Positions 8,978 to 18,657 of a DNA stretch of 64,000 nucleotides are shown one piece after another. Origin of the DNA: Acetobacter garciniae. GTDB lineage: Bacteria; Pseudomonadota; Alphaproteobacteria; Acetobacterales; Acetobacteraceae. Positions within the stretch are counted from its first letter, which is position 1. Every line of letters begins with the position of its first letter. The notes under the pieces were generated by a model that worked only from the letters and a program-made list of their open reading frames with translations, was not told where the DNA came from and ran no database searches. The stretch covers positions 62,001 through 126,000 of the forward strand of contig NZ_JAFVMH010000002.1 in the NCBI RefSeq assembly GCF_017377735.1. Reading direction: 5' to 3'. A program made the position numbers and the translations under genes.

Positions 8978-10009
8978 TTAATCTCTACAAATCGACTGCC
9001 AGACCCGCATGCCCTGCACCATGGCGGGCACGTCATGCACCCGCAGCACCGGCTGGCCCAGCGCCATGGCGGGCAGGGATGCGGCCATGCTGGCAGGGTC
9101 ACGGTCTTCGGCCCGGGCGACACCCGTCATTTCGCCCAGCATGCGCTTGCGTGAGAGGCCAAACACCACCCGGCAGCCCAGATTGGCCAGCAGCAGGCAG
9201 CGCCTGAGCAGTTCCACGCTCTGCGCTGCTGTCTTGGCAAAGCCGAAGCCGGGGTCGATCATCAGCCGTTCCCGCGCGATGCCGCCGTCCAGCGCTGCCT
9301 GCACGCGCTGGCCCAGTTCGCGCACCACCTCGCACGCCACGTCCTCATACACCGCGTAGCGTTCCATGGTCTGGGGCGTGCCGCGCATGTGCATGAGCAC
9401 GACGCCGCAGTTTTTTTCCGCCAGAAGCCCCAAGGCATCGGGGTCGTGGCGCAGGGCGGTGACATCGTTCACCACTGCGGCCCCCGCGGACAGGGCGCGC
9501 TCCATCACCAGGCTGTGGCGCGTATCGATGGACAGGGCGGCCTGGGGCGCCTGCGCGCGCAGGCCCGCCAGCACGGGGGCCACACGCGCCCATTCCTGTT
9601 CGGGCGTGATGGGGTGCGAGCCCGGACGCGTGCTTTCCCCCCCGATATCGAGCACACCGCACCCGGCCTGGAGCATGGCCGTGCCGGCATCCACGGCGTG
9701 GCGCGCTTCGAAATGCTGGCCGCCATTGCTGAAACTGTCGGGGGTGACATTCAAAATGCCCATGACCTGGGCCCCGGGCGGCAGCATGGCGGGGGGTGCG
9801 GGCTGGCTGAGGCGGTGCAATTCGGCCTGCCAGCCGCCGGGCACATCGGCCAGCGGCATAAGGGCGGAGGGAGAGTTGCCCTCGATAAGCCGCACATGGG
9901 TGAAGGCCGCCGGGCCCTCCATAAGGGGCAGGGCCATGCCGCGCGCCACGGCCTCGCGCGCCATGTGGCCATAAAGCAGGCCCGCGGGTTCAACCAGTCT
10001 GTGCCACAT
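8978..10009 (-). CDS. folP: FolP, dihydropteroate synthase
   Basis: Condenses p-aminobenzoate with dihydropterin pyrophosphate in folate synthesis; the sulfonamide target. TIM-barrel motifs are all visible: GILNVTPDSFSNGG, DIGGESTRPGS, LSIDTRH, NDVTALRHD, LMHMRGTP and IDPGFGFAK. About 80 residues precede the first motif, an N-terminal extension seen in alphaproteobacterial FolP. The reading frame is open to 10087, but the ATG at 10009 is preferred because AGGTAGG lies just upstream; starts at 10033 and 10087 have no clear ribosome site. With this start the protein has 343 residues. It lies downstream of ftsH, beyond a strong terminator. Confidence 0.94.
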   Translation of the reverse strand: MWHRLVEPAGLLYGHMAREAVARGMALPLMEGPAAFTHVRLIEGNSPSALMPLADVPGGWQAELHRLSQPAPPAMLPPGAQVMGILNVTPDSFSNGGQHFEARHAVDAGTAMLQAGCGVLDIGGESTRPGSHPITPEQEWARVAPVLAGLRAQAPQAALSIDTRHSLVMERALSAGAAVVNDVTALRHDPDALGLLAEKNCGVVLMHMRGTPQTMERYAVYEDVACEVVRELGQRVQAALDGGIARERLMIDPGFGFAKTAAQSVELLRRCLLLANLGCRVVFGLSRKRMLGEMTGVARAEDRDPASMAASLPAMALGQPVLRVHDVPAMVQGMRVWQSICRD

Positions 10010-10160
10010 ACCTACCTGCCTGAAAGTCCCCATAAAAAAACGGGCGCATCGCCTGTCCGCCCAGTCGGGCCGGACTGGCCGTGACAACCGTGGCGCCAGT
10101 CCACTGCTACGGATTTTCCGCGCCGTCCCTGACCGTTAATCCCACGCACACTTCAATATG

Positions 10161-10185
10161 AAAAAGGCGGCACGAACTGCCGCCT
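10161..10185 (-). terminator. Rho-independent terminator of ftsH
   Basis: Perfect 8-bp stem AGGCGGCA/TGCCGCCT with a 5-base loop. Read on the minus strand it is followed by a T run (the A run 10161-10165), directly downstream of the ftsH stop. Confidence 0.8.
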
Positions 10186-10194
10186 GTAACGTCA

Positions 10195-10229
10195 TGCCCG
10201 GGCGGGAGGCGTTCCCTCCCGCCCGGGCA
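10195..10229. repeat. Perfect 15-bp GC-rich hairpin downstream of ftsH
   Basis: TGCCCGGGCGGGAGG at 10195-10209 pairs perfectly with 10215-10229 across a 5-base loop. No T run adjoins it; it stands just before the ftsH terminator and may stabilise the 3' end of the ftsH mRNA or act with that terminator. Confidence 0.75.
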
Positions 10230-10240
10230 ATGGGTTGGTG

Positions 10241-12184
10241 TCAGCCCGGCTGGGGCACGGGGGTGGGGCCACCGCCTTCGCCCGCCACCCCGCCAGGGGC
10301 GGCACCATCGCCTGCGGAAACCTGCGGGACAGAGGCACGCCGGTTGACCGGGCCTGTTTCCTCCTCCTGCGTGCGCTCGATCGGCTGGCCGCGCATGATC
10401 TGGCGGATTTCCTCACCCGTCAGGGTTTCGAATTCCAGCAGGGCTTCGGCCAGACGGTGCAACTCATCCACATGATCGTGCATGTAGTTACGGGCCTGGT
10501 CATAGGCTTCATCGATCAGGCGCTTGATTTCCTCATCGATCTCACGGGCGGTTTCTTCCGAGAAATTCCGGTTCATGCCGGTAAAGAACCCGCCGCCACC
10601 GCCCTGGTCGTCATCCGCATAGGCGATCATGCCCAGCTTTTCGCTCATGCCCCATTCGGTCACCATGCTGCGCGCAACGCGGGTGGCCATCTTGATATCG
10701 CCCATCGCGCCGTTGCAGATGTTGTCCTTGCCGTAAATGACTTCCTCCGCCACGCGGCCACCCATGGCCACCACCAGATGGGCGATGGCGTTCTTGCGGC
10801 TCATGGACAGGCGGTCATCTTCGGGCAGGCGCATGACCATGCCCAGCGCGCGCCCGCGCGGGATGATGGTGGCCTTGTGAATGGGCTCGCTCTCGGGCAC
10901 CAGCACCGCCGTAATGGCGTGCCCGGCCTCGTGATAGGCGGTGCGTTTCTTTTCCTCGTCGCTCATGACCAGGGAGCGGCGCTCCACACCCATGAGCACC
11001 TTGTCCTTCGCATCTTCGAATTCGCGCATGGACACGGTGCGCCGACCCAGGCGGGCGGCGGCCAGAGCGGCCTCGTTCACCAGGTTCGCCAGGTCCGCAC
11101 CCGAAAAGCCGGGTGTGCCGCGGGCGATAATGCGCGGATCGACATCGGAGGCCAGCGGCACCTTGCGCATATGCACGCGCAGGATTTTCTCGCGCCCGCT
11201 TACATCTGGGTTGGGCACGACCACCTGGCGGTCGAACCGGCCGGGGCGCAGCAGGGCAGGGTCCAGCACGTCGGGGCGGTTGGTCGCGGCAATCAGGATC
11301 ACGCCCTCATTGCTTTCGAACCCGTCCATCTCAACCAGCATCTGGTTCAGAGTCTGTTCGCGTTCGTCGTTACCCCCGCCCATGCCCGCGCCACGATGGC
11401 GGCCCACGGCGTCGATTTCATCGATGAAGATGATGCAGGGGGCGGATTTCTTGCCCTGTTCGAACATGTCGCGCACGCGCGATGCACCCACGCCCACGAA
11501 CATTTCCACGAAGTCGGAACCCGAAATGGTGAAGAAGGGCACATTGGCTTCCCCCGCGATGGCGCGGGCCAGCAGGGTCTTGCCCGTGCCGGGCGGGCCG
11601 ACCAGCAGCACGCCCTTGGGGATCTTGCCACCCAGGCGGGTGAATTTCTGCGGGTCCTTGAGGAAATCCACGATCTCCTGCAATTCGCCCTTGGCCTCAT
11701 CAATGCCGGCCACGTCCTCGAAGGTGACGCGACCGTGCTTTTCGGTCAGCATCTTGGCACGCGACTTGCCAAAGCCCATGGCACGACCGCCCGCGCCCTG
11801 CATCTGCCGCATCATGAACAGCCATGCGGCCACCAGCAGGATAATGGGCAGCGAGTTCAGGAAGTAGCGCAGCAGCGGGCTGCCTTCCTGTTCCAGCGGC
11901 TTGGCCACGACCTCAACCCCCTTGCCGACCATGCGCGAGACAAGGGTCGGGTCGGCGGGCGCGTAGCTTTCGAAGGCGGTGCCGTCGGTCAGCGTGCCCG
12001 AGATGTTATGGTTCTGCATGACCACCGAACGCACATGCCCGGCATCCACATCCGCCACGAAGTCGGAATACGCCAGTTGCTGGGCAGCGTGTTGCGAGCT
12101 GACCGGCTGAAACATGTTCACAAGCAGCAGCAGCAGCAGGATGATGCTGACCCACAGGGCCAGATTGCGGCCTAAGTTATTCAT
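10241..12184 (-). CDS. ftsH: FtsH, ATP-dependent membrane zinc metalloprotease
   Basis: Hexameric inner-membrane AAA+ protease that degrades misfolded membrane proteins and regulators. The 647-residue protein has a transmembrane segment at about 9-25, a periplasmic loop, a second segment at about 111-125, Walker A GPPGTGKT at 196-203, Walker B IIFIDEID near 251-258, the SRH region with ATNRPD and RPGRFDR near 300-319, and the zinc site HEAGH at 418-422. The Pro/Gly-rich C-terminal tail is usual. It lies downstream of tilS with a 130-bp gap, which presumably holds a separate promoter, and ends at two hairpins. Confidence 0.98.
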   Translation of the reverse strand: MNNLGRNLALWVSIILLLLLLVNMFQPVSSQHAAQQLAYSDFVADVDAGHVRSVVMQNHNISGTLTDGTAFESYAPADPTLVSRMVGKGVEVVAKPLEQEGSPLLRYFLNSLPIILLVAAWLFMMRQMQGAGGRAMGFGKSRAKMLTEKHGRVTFEDVAGIDEAKGELQEIVDFLKDPQKFTRLGGKIPKGVLLVGPPGTGKTLLARAIAGEANVPFFTISGSDFVEMFVGVGASRVRDMFEQGKKSAPCIIFIDEIDAVGRHRGAGMGGGNDEREQTLNQMLVEMDGFESNEGVILIAATNRPDVLDPALLRPGRFDRQVVVPNPDVSGREKILRVHMRKVPLASDVDPRIIARGTPGFSGADLANLVNEAALAAARLGRRTVSMREFEDAKDKVLMGVERRSLVMSDEEKKRTAYHEAGHAITAVLVPESEPIHKATIIPRGRALGMVMRLPEDDRLSMSRKNAIAHLVVAMGGRVAEEVIYGKDNICNGAMGDIKMATRVARSMVTEWGMSEKLGMIAYADDDQGGGGGFFTGMNRNFSEETAREIDEEIKRLIDEAYDQARNYMHDHVDELHRLAEALLEFETLTGEEIRQIMRGQPIERTQEEETGPVNRRASVPQVSAGDGAAPGGVAGEGGGPTPVPQPG

Positions 12185-12314
12185 GGTACCCGAATATCCA
12201 TACTTCTAGGGCGAACACGCCCGAACGATCTGCCCGGAACGGGGTGCATTGTGCCCGCCAGCCGACGGAAAAAGCAACCTCTGCTCCTATAAATGGGTGC
12301 GCTTGCGAATATTC

Positions 12315-13973
12315 CTAGTATGCAGGGCAGACATAATGCGCGGGCTCACTTTCGCGGCATCCGTACAGGCCCCCGCCCGTGACCGCCGCAGGGGGCTGGA
12401 AAAACAGGCGTGCGCCCTCCCACCCCTCTTCCGCCCAGCCCAGGGCGGGAATGCCCACAAGCCGCCCGCTCCACCACAAGGCGGGCAGTGTCGCGCAGAA
12501 CGCGGCGGGCCACCCCGCACGCAGGGCCCGTGGCAGGCCGTAACCCGCCGCCCCTACCCAAAGCCCGTGCAAAATACCGTCACCCGCCGGACCATGAACC
12601 CCGACATCCAGAACCGGGGGCGGGAGTGCTCTCTCCCCCACCCCGCTATGGGGCGTGGGAATGGCGGGCGGCACCTGGGGCGTCCGCCCGTTCCACGCGG
12701 GCGGCAGCACCAGCATGAACCGATTGTCCCACACCGCGCGATCAAACGCAGGAACGGGCGGGGCCATGGCCGCCTGTTCGCGGACCAGCATCCAGTCCTC
12801 CCGCCACCGGAGCAGGCGCACCCCGGCCAGCGTTGCCTCCCTCCCCCCGGCGCACAGCCGGGCCACGCCAGCGGGTGGGGGCGGATAAGCCAGCCCGCCC
12901 ACACAGCGGATCAGGGCCTGCATGATATCGGGGCCGGGCAAGGCAGGGCCCAGCCTGGCCCAGCCCTGGGGCAACAGGGCGACCTGCCGGGCAAGATCCT
13001 GCGCCCGCGCGGCCTCGCGCGCCATGCGCGCCGCCCCCGCCCGCATGGACAGCGCCCAGAAATACGCGCGGGGGGAGGTTGGCCCGCTGGCGAACGCGCC
13101 GGGGCCAGCGCCAGCATGGGAAGGCAGAGCGGGCGGGGTACCGGCGCGCGAGTGCGTGACCGCCGCCATGGCGTCATGCCCGGGCTTGCCATCCGGCGCT
13201 GCGGGCGATCCCTCTCGCACTGCCTCGTTCCGCCTCCCGCCAGATACGGTGGGGGAGGCTGTATCGGGCATAGGAACGGCCTCGCCCTCGGGCTGGTCCG
13301 ACAGGGGCCCCGTGGGGTCCGGCATGGCCAATGCCTGGCGCACGCGCACGCGTTCCGCACGCCGGTCTTCGTTGGAGGGGTCATCCACCCAGGCCAGACC
13401 GGCTTCGCGCAGGGTGTTGCGCAGGGCCAGTCGCGACACGCCCAGAAGCGGGCGCACAAGGCGCACCCCGTCGCGAATACTCACCCACCCCATGGCGGCC
13501 AGCCCGTCGGGGCCGCTGCCCGCGCGCTGGCGCATGAAGGCGGTTTCGGCCTGGTCATCCGCCTGATGGCCCAGCAACAGATTCACGCAGCCTTCTGCCC
13601 GACAGGCTTGCAGCAGGGCCCTGTAGCGCGCCTGGCGCGCCCGGGCGGCCATGCCCGCGCCCCGCGCAAGATCGGTCAGGCGCAGCACGCGCGCGGCCAT
13701 ACCCATGCGGCTCAGGCGGTCATGGGTCAGATCCGCTTCCTGCGCTGAATCGGCCCGCAGGCCATGGTCCACCACCAGCGCAAGCAGGTTGGCCCGCCAC
13801 TGCCGGGCAAGCCAGGCCAGGGCCAGACTGTCCCCCCCGCCAGAAACCGCCAGGGCAATGGGAGGCAGTGCAGGATCATCGGGCCCGAAAGGCCCCAGTT
13901 CGGCCATGCGGGCCGCAAACCAGAGGGGGTCGACCGGTTGGCCCGAAAAAACCGGACGCCCCGCAAACAGCAC
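12315..13973 (-). CDS. tilS: TilS, tRNA(Ile)-lysidine synthase, with low-complexity insertion
   Basis: Ligates lysine to C34 of the CAU-anticodon tRNA-Ile so that it reads AUA. The PP-loop motif ALAVSGGGDSLALAWLA lies at about residues 41-57, followed by VVDHGLR and LLGHQADDQAET, which are diagnostic. At 552 residues it is about 100 longer than usual: between the synthetase domain and the C-terminal part (about 220-300) is a Pro/Gly/Ala/Ser-rich stretch without homology features, and a second Pro-rich stretch lies near 440-475. The frame stays open throughout. It stands between cpoB and ftsH, the conserved place in this class. The frame, not the insert, carries the evidence. Confidence 0.93.
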   Translation of the reverse strand: MLFAGRPVFSGQPVDPLWFAARMAELGPFGPDDPALPPIALAVSGGGDSLALAWLARQWRANLLALVVDHGLRADSAQEADLTHDRLSRMGMAARVLRLTDLARGAGMAARARQARYRALLQACRAEGCVNLLLGHQADDQAETAFMRQRAGSGPDGLAAMGWVSIRDGVRLVRPLLGVSRLALRNTLREAGLAWVDDPSNEDRRAERVRVRQALAMPDPTGPLSDQPEGEAVPMPDTASPTVSGGRRNEAVREGSPAAPDGKPGHDAMAAVTHSRAGTPPALPSHAGAGPGAFASGPTSPRAYFWALSMRAGAARMAREAARAQDLARQVALLPQGWARLGPALPGPDIMQALIRCVGGLAYPPPPAGVARLCAGGREATLAGVRLLRWREDWMLVREQAAMAPPVPAFDRAVWDNRFMLVLPPAWNGRTPQVPPAIPTPHSGVGERALPPPVLDVGVHGPAGDGILHGLWVGAAGYGLPRALRAGWPAAFCATLPALWWSGRLVGIPALGWAEEGWEGARLFFQPPAAVTGGGLYGCRESEPAHYVCPAY

Positions 13974-14003
13974 GGAAATGCCTCTAGCCCTGCCAGCGCA
14001 GGG

Positions 14004-14855
14004 TCATGAGTTGCAGCCGCCCTTTTTGGTATACACGTCCACCGCGTGGCTTACCTGCTTGGACGGGGTGGGGAATTCGGCCGCCAGCTTGTCCAGCGCC
14101 TGGCATGCGGCCTTCTTGTCGCCTTCGGCCAGCAGGGTGGAGGTCACACCCAGCAGCGCGTCGGGCGCGCGGGCACTTTTGGGCGAAAGCTTGTAGGCGT
14201 CGTAATAGGCCAGAGCCGACTGGCGATACTGTTTCTGCCCCGCCAGCGACTGGGCGAGCAGGAACTGCGCATCAACCTTGAACGCGCCCTTGGCCTTTTT
14301 CAACGCGGCTTCGGCATTGTCCTGGGCGGTGGCGTAGTCCTTCTTGACCAGGGCCGCCTTGCCGGCCTTGAGCAGATCATCAGGTGTGCTGGGCGGGGCC
14401 TCTGCCGTGCTGGCGGACGTGCCATCGCCCGCCAGCGGGGCTGCGGGGGCCTGGCCATTCTGGGCGGCGAACTGGCTGTCGGCCATCTGCTTGGACAGGG
14501 CTGCGGTCTTCTGCTGCAGGTCATTGGTCAACTGGTCGATCTGCCCGCGCATGTCGCGCTGCTGGGCTTCAAGCGTGCTGACCCGGTCCAGCAGCTGGGC
14601 CACCAGATCACCGTTCCCGCCGGCGGAGGCAGACGGCGCGGGCAGTGCACGGCCCGGATTGTCAGCCTGGGAGGACTGCATCTGGCTGAGCGTTTGCTTG
14701 AGCGCCAGAATCTGGTCCTGCAAGGCTATGCCTTCCCGGCTTGTCACGTCCTGCGCCAGCCCCTGCGGGCTGACCGTGGCCAGCAGTGCCGCCGCCAGAC
14801 CCATTACCGCCAGGCCTTGGCCTGCCATGCGCATTCTCTTGAACCGGGCCGTCAT
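14004..14855 (-). CDS. cpoB: CpoB/YbgF, Tol-Pal system coordinator
   Basis: Periplasmic protein that links Tol-Pal outer-membrane constriction with septal peptidoglycan synthesis. The 283-residue product has a signal peptide (hydrophobic residues about 15-28, likely cleavage near GLAQ-D), an N-terminal coiled coil around 75-120 (LLDRVSTLEAQQRDMRGQID then further heptads), an Ala/Pro linker, and a TPR-like C-terminal domain with DDLLKAGKAALVKKDYATAQ and repeats. It lies directly after pal, beyond a terminator, as in the canonical operon. Confidence 0.9.
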   Translation of the reverse strand: MTARFKRMRMAGQGLAVMGLAAALLATVSPQGLAQDVTSREGIALQDQILALKQTLSQMQSSQADNPGRALPAPSASAGGNGDLVAQLLDRVSTLEAQQRDMRGQIDQLTNDLQQKTAALSKQMADSQFAAQNGQAPAAPLAGDGTSASTAEAPPSTPDDLLKAGKAALVKKDYATAQDNAEAALKKAKGAFKVDAQFLLAQSLAGQKQYRQSALAYYDAYKLSPKSARAPDALLGVTSTLLAEGDKKAACQALDKLAAEFPTPSKQVSHAVDVYTKKGGCNS

Positions 14856-14944
14856 CAGAACCTCATGCTTGCGTGGTCAACGGGCAAGGATTTCATCATC
14901 CTGCCCAGTAAAATCAAGACTTGTAAAATCAAGAGTAGAAAACA

Positions 14945-14977
14945 AAACAGGCCGGGCTATGGCAGCCCGGCCTGTTT
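14945..14977 (-). terminator. Rho-independent terminator of pal
   Basis: A perfect 14-bp stem AAACAGGCCGGGCT/AGCCCGGCCTGTTT with a 5-base loop. On the minus strand the downstream arm runs into TGTTTTG, just past the pal stop at 15012. It separates the tol operon from cpoB. Confidence 0.85.
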
Positions 14978-15011
14978 CGCGGTCAATCAAATTTCAGAAA
15001 GACTGAAATTC

Positions 15012-15482
15012 TTATTTGACGGCCGTAATCGCGTTACGGTTCTGGGCCCATGCTTCTTCGTTGTCGCCAACAGCAGTCGGACGGTCCTTGCCGTAAGAGA
15101 TGGTGGAAATACGGGCAGAAGTCGTGCCCTTGGCCACCAGGAAGTCACGGGCGGCGTTCGCACGACGCTGACCCAGAGCAATGTTGTATTCTTCCGTGCC
15201 GCGGTCGTCGCAGTTACCGGCGACTTCAACATTGACCTGCGGGTACTTCGCCAGCCAGTCCGCCTGCTTCTGCAGGGTCGCCTTGGCGTCGTCCGTCAGG
15301 CCGCTCGCGTTGAATTCGTAAAACACGCGATCGCCCACGTTGGCAACCAGGTCGGCTTCGCTGCCGGGAACCGGACCAGCGGGCTGCACGGCAGCGGTGG
15401 AAGCACCCGTATTCGCCTTTTCATTCGCGCAGGCTGACAGAAGTGCAACCATTCCAAGCGCGGCAACAACTTTGAGTCTCAT
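15012..15482 (-). CDS. pal: Pal, peptidoglycan-associated outer-membrane lipoprotein
   Basis: Anchors the outer membrane to peptidoglycan and is pulled by TolB/TolQRA during division. The 156-residue precursor has a lipoprotein signal with lipobox LLSAC (lipidated Cys18). The OmpA-like domain has RVFYEFNASGLTDDAK, VEVAGNCDDRGTEEYNIALGQRRA (diaminopimelate-binding Asp and Arg) and ISYGKDRP. In place of the usual EGHCDERGTREYN it has AGNCDDRGTEEYN, a conservative variant. It follows tolB after a 321-bp gap large enough for its own promoter. Confidence 0.96.
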   Translation of the reverse strand: MRLKVVAALGMVALLSACANEKANTGASTAAVQPAGPVPGSEADLVANVGDRVFYEFNASGLTDDAKATLQKQADWLAKYPQVNVEVAGNCDDRGTEEYNIALGQRRANAARDFLVAKGTTSARISTISYGKDRPTAVGDNEEAWAQNRNAITAVK

Positions 15483-15803
15483 ATGTCGGATCCTGAGAAT
15501 TAGCCCCAGCGGGGGCTATTCGGAGAAATAAAGAGTTCTAACCTTGTATCCCCGCGTATCCCTCTGCTCCTCTCCGAATCCTTCGAAGAGCCGACGAATT
15601 TTGGAGACCAACTCGCCCTAAGCCATAGCTTATTCGAGCGGTCAAGCGGGTTCTCAATTTCTCATGTCAGGCATACGAAAACTGATACCGAAACGACACA
15701 GTCATTTCGTTTCAATTTTGGACAACAACCCTCCTATCCCCCAACTGTGGCAGGAGTTTGTACGCCCCCTCCCGCCGTGAAAAGGGGGGCGTACAGGCGC
15801 GGT
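15483..15803. other. pal-tolB intergenic region
   Basis: A 321-bp gap unusual within a tol operon. It is relatively A/T-rich from about 15480 to 15740, so it probably carries a pal promoter. Near the tolB stop it holds a perfect inverted repeat (listed separately). I see no open frame with a ribosome site. Confidence 0.5.
15760..15794. terminator. Perfect 10-bp inverted repeat 3' of tolB
   Basis: GTACGCCCCC at 15760-15769 pairs with GGGGGCGTAC at 15785-15794 over a 15-base loop, starting 10 bp past the tolB stop at 15804. No clear T run follows, so factor-independent termination is uncertain; it may instead be an mRNA 3'-end stabiliser. Confidence 0.5.
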
Positions 15804-17171
15804 TCAGCCGTTAAGCGGCGACCATGTGGGGTCGGACGCGCCCTCGGGTGTGGGCAGCGGACGGTCGTTGAAGCCGGTGATATCCACCATGGCGATGGAG
15901 GAGTTGAACCCGGCCCCACCCGCACCCGCGCGGGTCTGGCGGCAATAGGCCAGCACGCGCCCGTTGGGGCAGAAGCTCGGGCTTTCCACGGTAAAGCCCT
16001 CGGTCATGATCCGCTCGCCCGTGCCGTCGGGCGCCATGACACCAAGGGAGAACGTGCCCCCCGCGATACGGGTGAAGGCGATCAGGTCGCCACGGGGGGA
16101 CCAGACGGGATCGCCGTAATTGCCCTGGCCGTAGGAGATACGCTTCGCATCCCCCCCGCTGGCGGGCATGATGTAAAGCTGGGGCGAGCCGCCACGGTCG
16201 GAGTTGAAGACGATCTGCGTGCCGTCGGGGCTGAAGCACGGGCTGGTGTCGATCGCACCCGACGCCGTGATCTGCCGCCTGGCGCCCGAAGCCAGGTCCA
16301 CCACGAACAGGTCGGACCCGCCGTTGCGCGTGACCGACAGCACCACGGAATGCCCGTCGGGCGAGAAATGCGGCGCGAAGGAAATGCCCTGGAAGTCCCC
16401 CAGAAGCCGCTGCCGCCCGCTGGCCAGGTCGAACAGATAGACCCGGGGCCGGTTGTTGGCATAGGACAGGAAGGCGATCTGGTCCTTCGTGGGGCTGAAG
16501 CGCGGGGTCAGGGTCAGCCAGTTGCCCGCACTCAGCATGCGGCTGTTCGCCCCGTCCTGGTCCATGATCGCAAGGCGCGTGCGCTGGTGGCCCCGCGGCC
16601 CCGAACGCGAGATAAAGGCGATACGGGTGTCGAAATACCCTTTTTCACCCAGCATGCGCTCGTAAATGACATCGCCCATGATATGGGCGATCCGCCGCCA
16701 GTTGGCCGAAGTGGTGGTATAGGCCGTGCCCTGGATCTGCTGCTGGGCCAGCACGTCCCACAGCCGCATTTCCACCCGCACGGATGCCCCGCTGCCGGTC
16801 ACCCCACCGCTGACCTGCGCATGCGCGCCCATGCCCTTGGCGGTGCCGAAATCGGGCTTGCCCGTGCCCGAGGAGCCGGGAATGACCTTGAACAGGCCGG
16901 TATTGTTCAGGTCGTTGGTCAGCACTTCGGCAATCTGCTGGCCCAGGCCCCCGCCGAAATCGGGAATGATGATGGGAATGGGGGCGGTGCGCGCCTGGTC
17001 CACCGTGATTTCCGCTTCCCCGCCCCCTGCGGTCTGGGCAAAGCCGGATAGCGGCATGGCCAGCACGCCGCCCGCGGCAGCCGCGGCCCCCATGAGGGTA
17101 CGGCGGCGCAGGGCCCCTGCCAGCAGGTCGGCGTCGTGATCGGAAATAAGAGGCCGTGTACTCTTGACCAT
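15804..17171 (-). CDS. tolB: TolB, periplasmic beta-propeller of the Tol-Pal system
   Basis: TolB binds Pal and TolA/TolR in the periplasm. The 455-residue protein has an N-terminal D1 domain with RTAPIPIIIPDF followed by WD40-like PD repeats recognisable as FSPTKDQIAFLSY, FSPDGHSVVLSV, FSPDGTQIVFNSDR and WSPRGDLIAFTR. The signal peptide contains RRRTLMGAAAAAGG (residues 22-35), a twin-arginine (Tat) type signal instead of a plain Sec signal. It begins 23 bp after tolA, in the tolQRAB operon. Confidence 0.96.
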   Translation of the reverse strand: MVKSTRPLISDHDADLLAGALRRRTLMGAAAAAGGVLAMPLSGFAQTAGGGEAEITVDQARTAPIPIIIPDFGGGLGQQIAEVLTNDLNNTGLFKVIPGSSGTGKPDFGTAKGMGAHAQVSGGVTGSGASVRVEMRLWDVLAQQQIQGTAYTTTSANWRRIAHIMGDVIYERMLGEKGYFDTRIAFISRSGPRGHQRTRLAIMDQDGANSRMLSAGNWLTLTPRFSPTKDQIAFLSYANNRPRVYLFDLASGRQRLLGDFQGISFAPHFSPDGHSVVLSVTRNGGSDLFVVDLASGARRQITASGAIDTSPCFSPDGTQIVFNSDRGGSPQLYIMPASGGDAKRISYGQGNYGDPVWSPRGDLIAFTRIAGGTFSLGVMAPDGTGERIMTEGFTVESPSFCPNGRVLAYCRQTRAGAGGAGFNSSIAMVDITGFNDRPLPTPEGASDPTWSPLNG

Positions 17172-17194
17172 GTCTGTTCTCCCTTAAGGCCCGT

Positions 17195-18199
17195 TCAGGG
17201 CCTGAAGACAAATTTCAACTGCTGGGTCTGGCCCAGAAGCTCTTTGGGAATTGGCAACTTGGCGCAGATCGGGCTCAGCACCGCGGCGCGGGCGCGCTCG
17301 GCCAGCGCGCGGTACGACGCATCGGCATCCATGCGGGCCTGCGTCTCGGGCGCGAACTGCACGATCCGGGCTTCGCCCTCGGCATCGATCGTCACCACCA
17401 GATGCGCGACAAAGGTGGCGTAGTCCTTGGCGGCGGTATCTTCCGTATAGCATCGGCGCACCGCCGCACCGATCGCTTTCTGCTGGCCGGCACTCAGGCT
17501 GCCGGTCAGGTTCCCCACGGGTGAACCACCCCCTTTGGGCGCGCCGCCCGCAAGCGGGTTGGCACGGGCCTTGGGGGCGTGGGTCTGCTTGGTGTCGTCC
17601 CGGAAGGAATCCAGCGTCTCAAGCAGGGAATGGGTGTCCGGCTGGCTCTTCTTGGCCTTGTTGGGCTGCGTGATATGCGACGGCACAACCGTGTCGGGCA
17701 GCGTGTCCGTGGGCTGCGTGATGGGCGAAGGCGGGGCGACCATCGGCGTGGGCTTGACGGGGCTGGGGGTCGCAGGCGGGGTTTTCACCAGCTCGGGCGA
17801 GGGCTCCTCCGCCTTGGGGGGCAGGGGCTCATCGGGCAGGTCCTGGGGTGTCGCCTCGGGCGGGGGCGGCACGGGCTGCGGCGGCGGAGGCGGCGGAGGC
17901 GGTTCCTCGTTCGGCACGGGCTTGGGCGGCTCGGGCGAAGGCGGGGCTTCCTGTTCCGCGGGGGCAGGGGGCTTGGGCTCGGGGGAAGGCTGGTCCGCCT
18001 TGGCCGACGGGCCGCCACCGCTGGTGTCGGACGCCTCGAACTCCATCTCCACCGGGGCGGGGGCGGGTTCCTCTGGCGGCTTGGGCGCGGGCAGGCTGAC
18101 CAGCAGCGCCACCAGCAGCGCAACATGCGCCCCACCCGACAGATAAAGGGAGCGGCGGAGCAAAATCTGTTCGGACCGGCGTGGCCGTGCCATGGGCAT
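17195..18199 (-). CDS. tolA: TolA, TonB-like energy-transducing protein
   Basis: Spans the periplasm to link the TolQR motor to TolB/Pal. The 334-residue protein has one N-terminal transmembrane helix (about 20-38), a long middle region and a C-terminal TolA/TonB domain (from about 240: SAGQQKAIGAAVRRCYTE, VTIDAEGEARIV). Its middle region is strongly proline-rich with Pro-Glu/Pro-Pro runs, like TonB, instead of the Ala/Lys-rich helix of enterobacterial TolA. Position between tolR and tolB settles the role. It starts 29 bp after the tolR stop. Confidence 0.92.
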   Translation of the reverse strand: MPMARPRRSEQILLRRSLYLSGGAHVALLVALLVSLPAPKPPEEPAPAPVEMEFEASDTSGGGPSAKADQPSPEPKPPAPAEQEAPPSPEPPKPVPNEEPPPPPPPPQPVPPPPEATPQDLPDEPLPPKAEEPSPELVKTPPATPSPVKPTPMVAPPSPITQPTDTLPDTVVPSHITQPNKAKKSQPDTHSLLETLDSFRDDTKQTHAPKARANPLAGGAPKGGGSPVGNLTGSLSAGQQKAIGAAVRRCYTEDTAAKDYATFVAHLVVTIDAEGEARIVQFAPETQARMDADASYRALAERARAAVLSPICAKLPIPKELLGQTQQLKFVFRP

Positions 18200-18228
18200 T
18201 GTCTTACCTCTGCGCCCGTAGGGAGAAC

Positions 18229-18654
<426 letters not shown>

Positions 18655-18657
18655 GGC

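Noticed and set aside
6794..9154. 786-codon plus-strand frame opposite thiD, glmM and folP
   Set aside because: It spans three real minus-strand genes, has no domain or ribosome site, and fits the antisense pattern of GC-rich codon use.
10235..12175. 646-codon frame exactly antisense to ftsH
   Set aside because: FtsH motifs on the minus strand are unequivocal; the mirrored frame has a His/Gln-rich composition without any family features.
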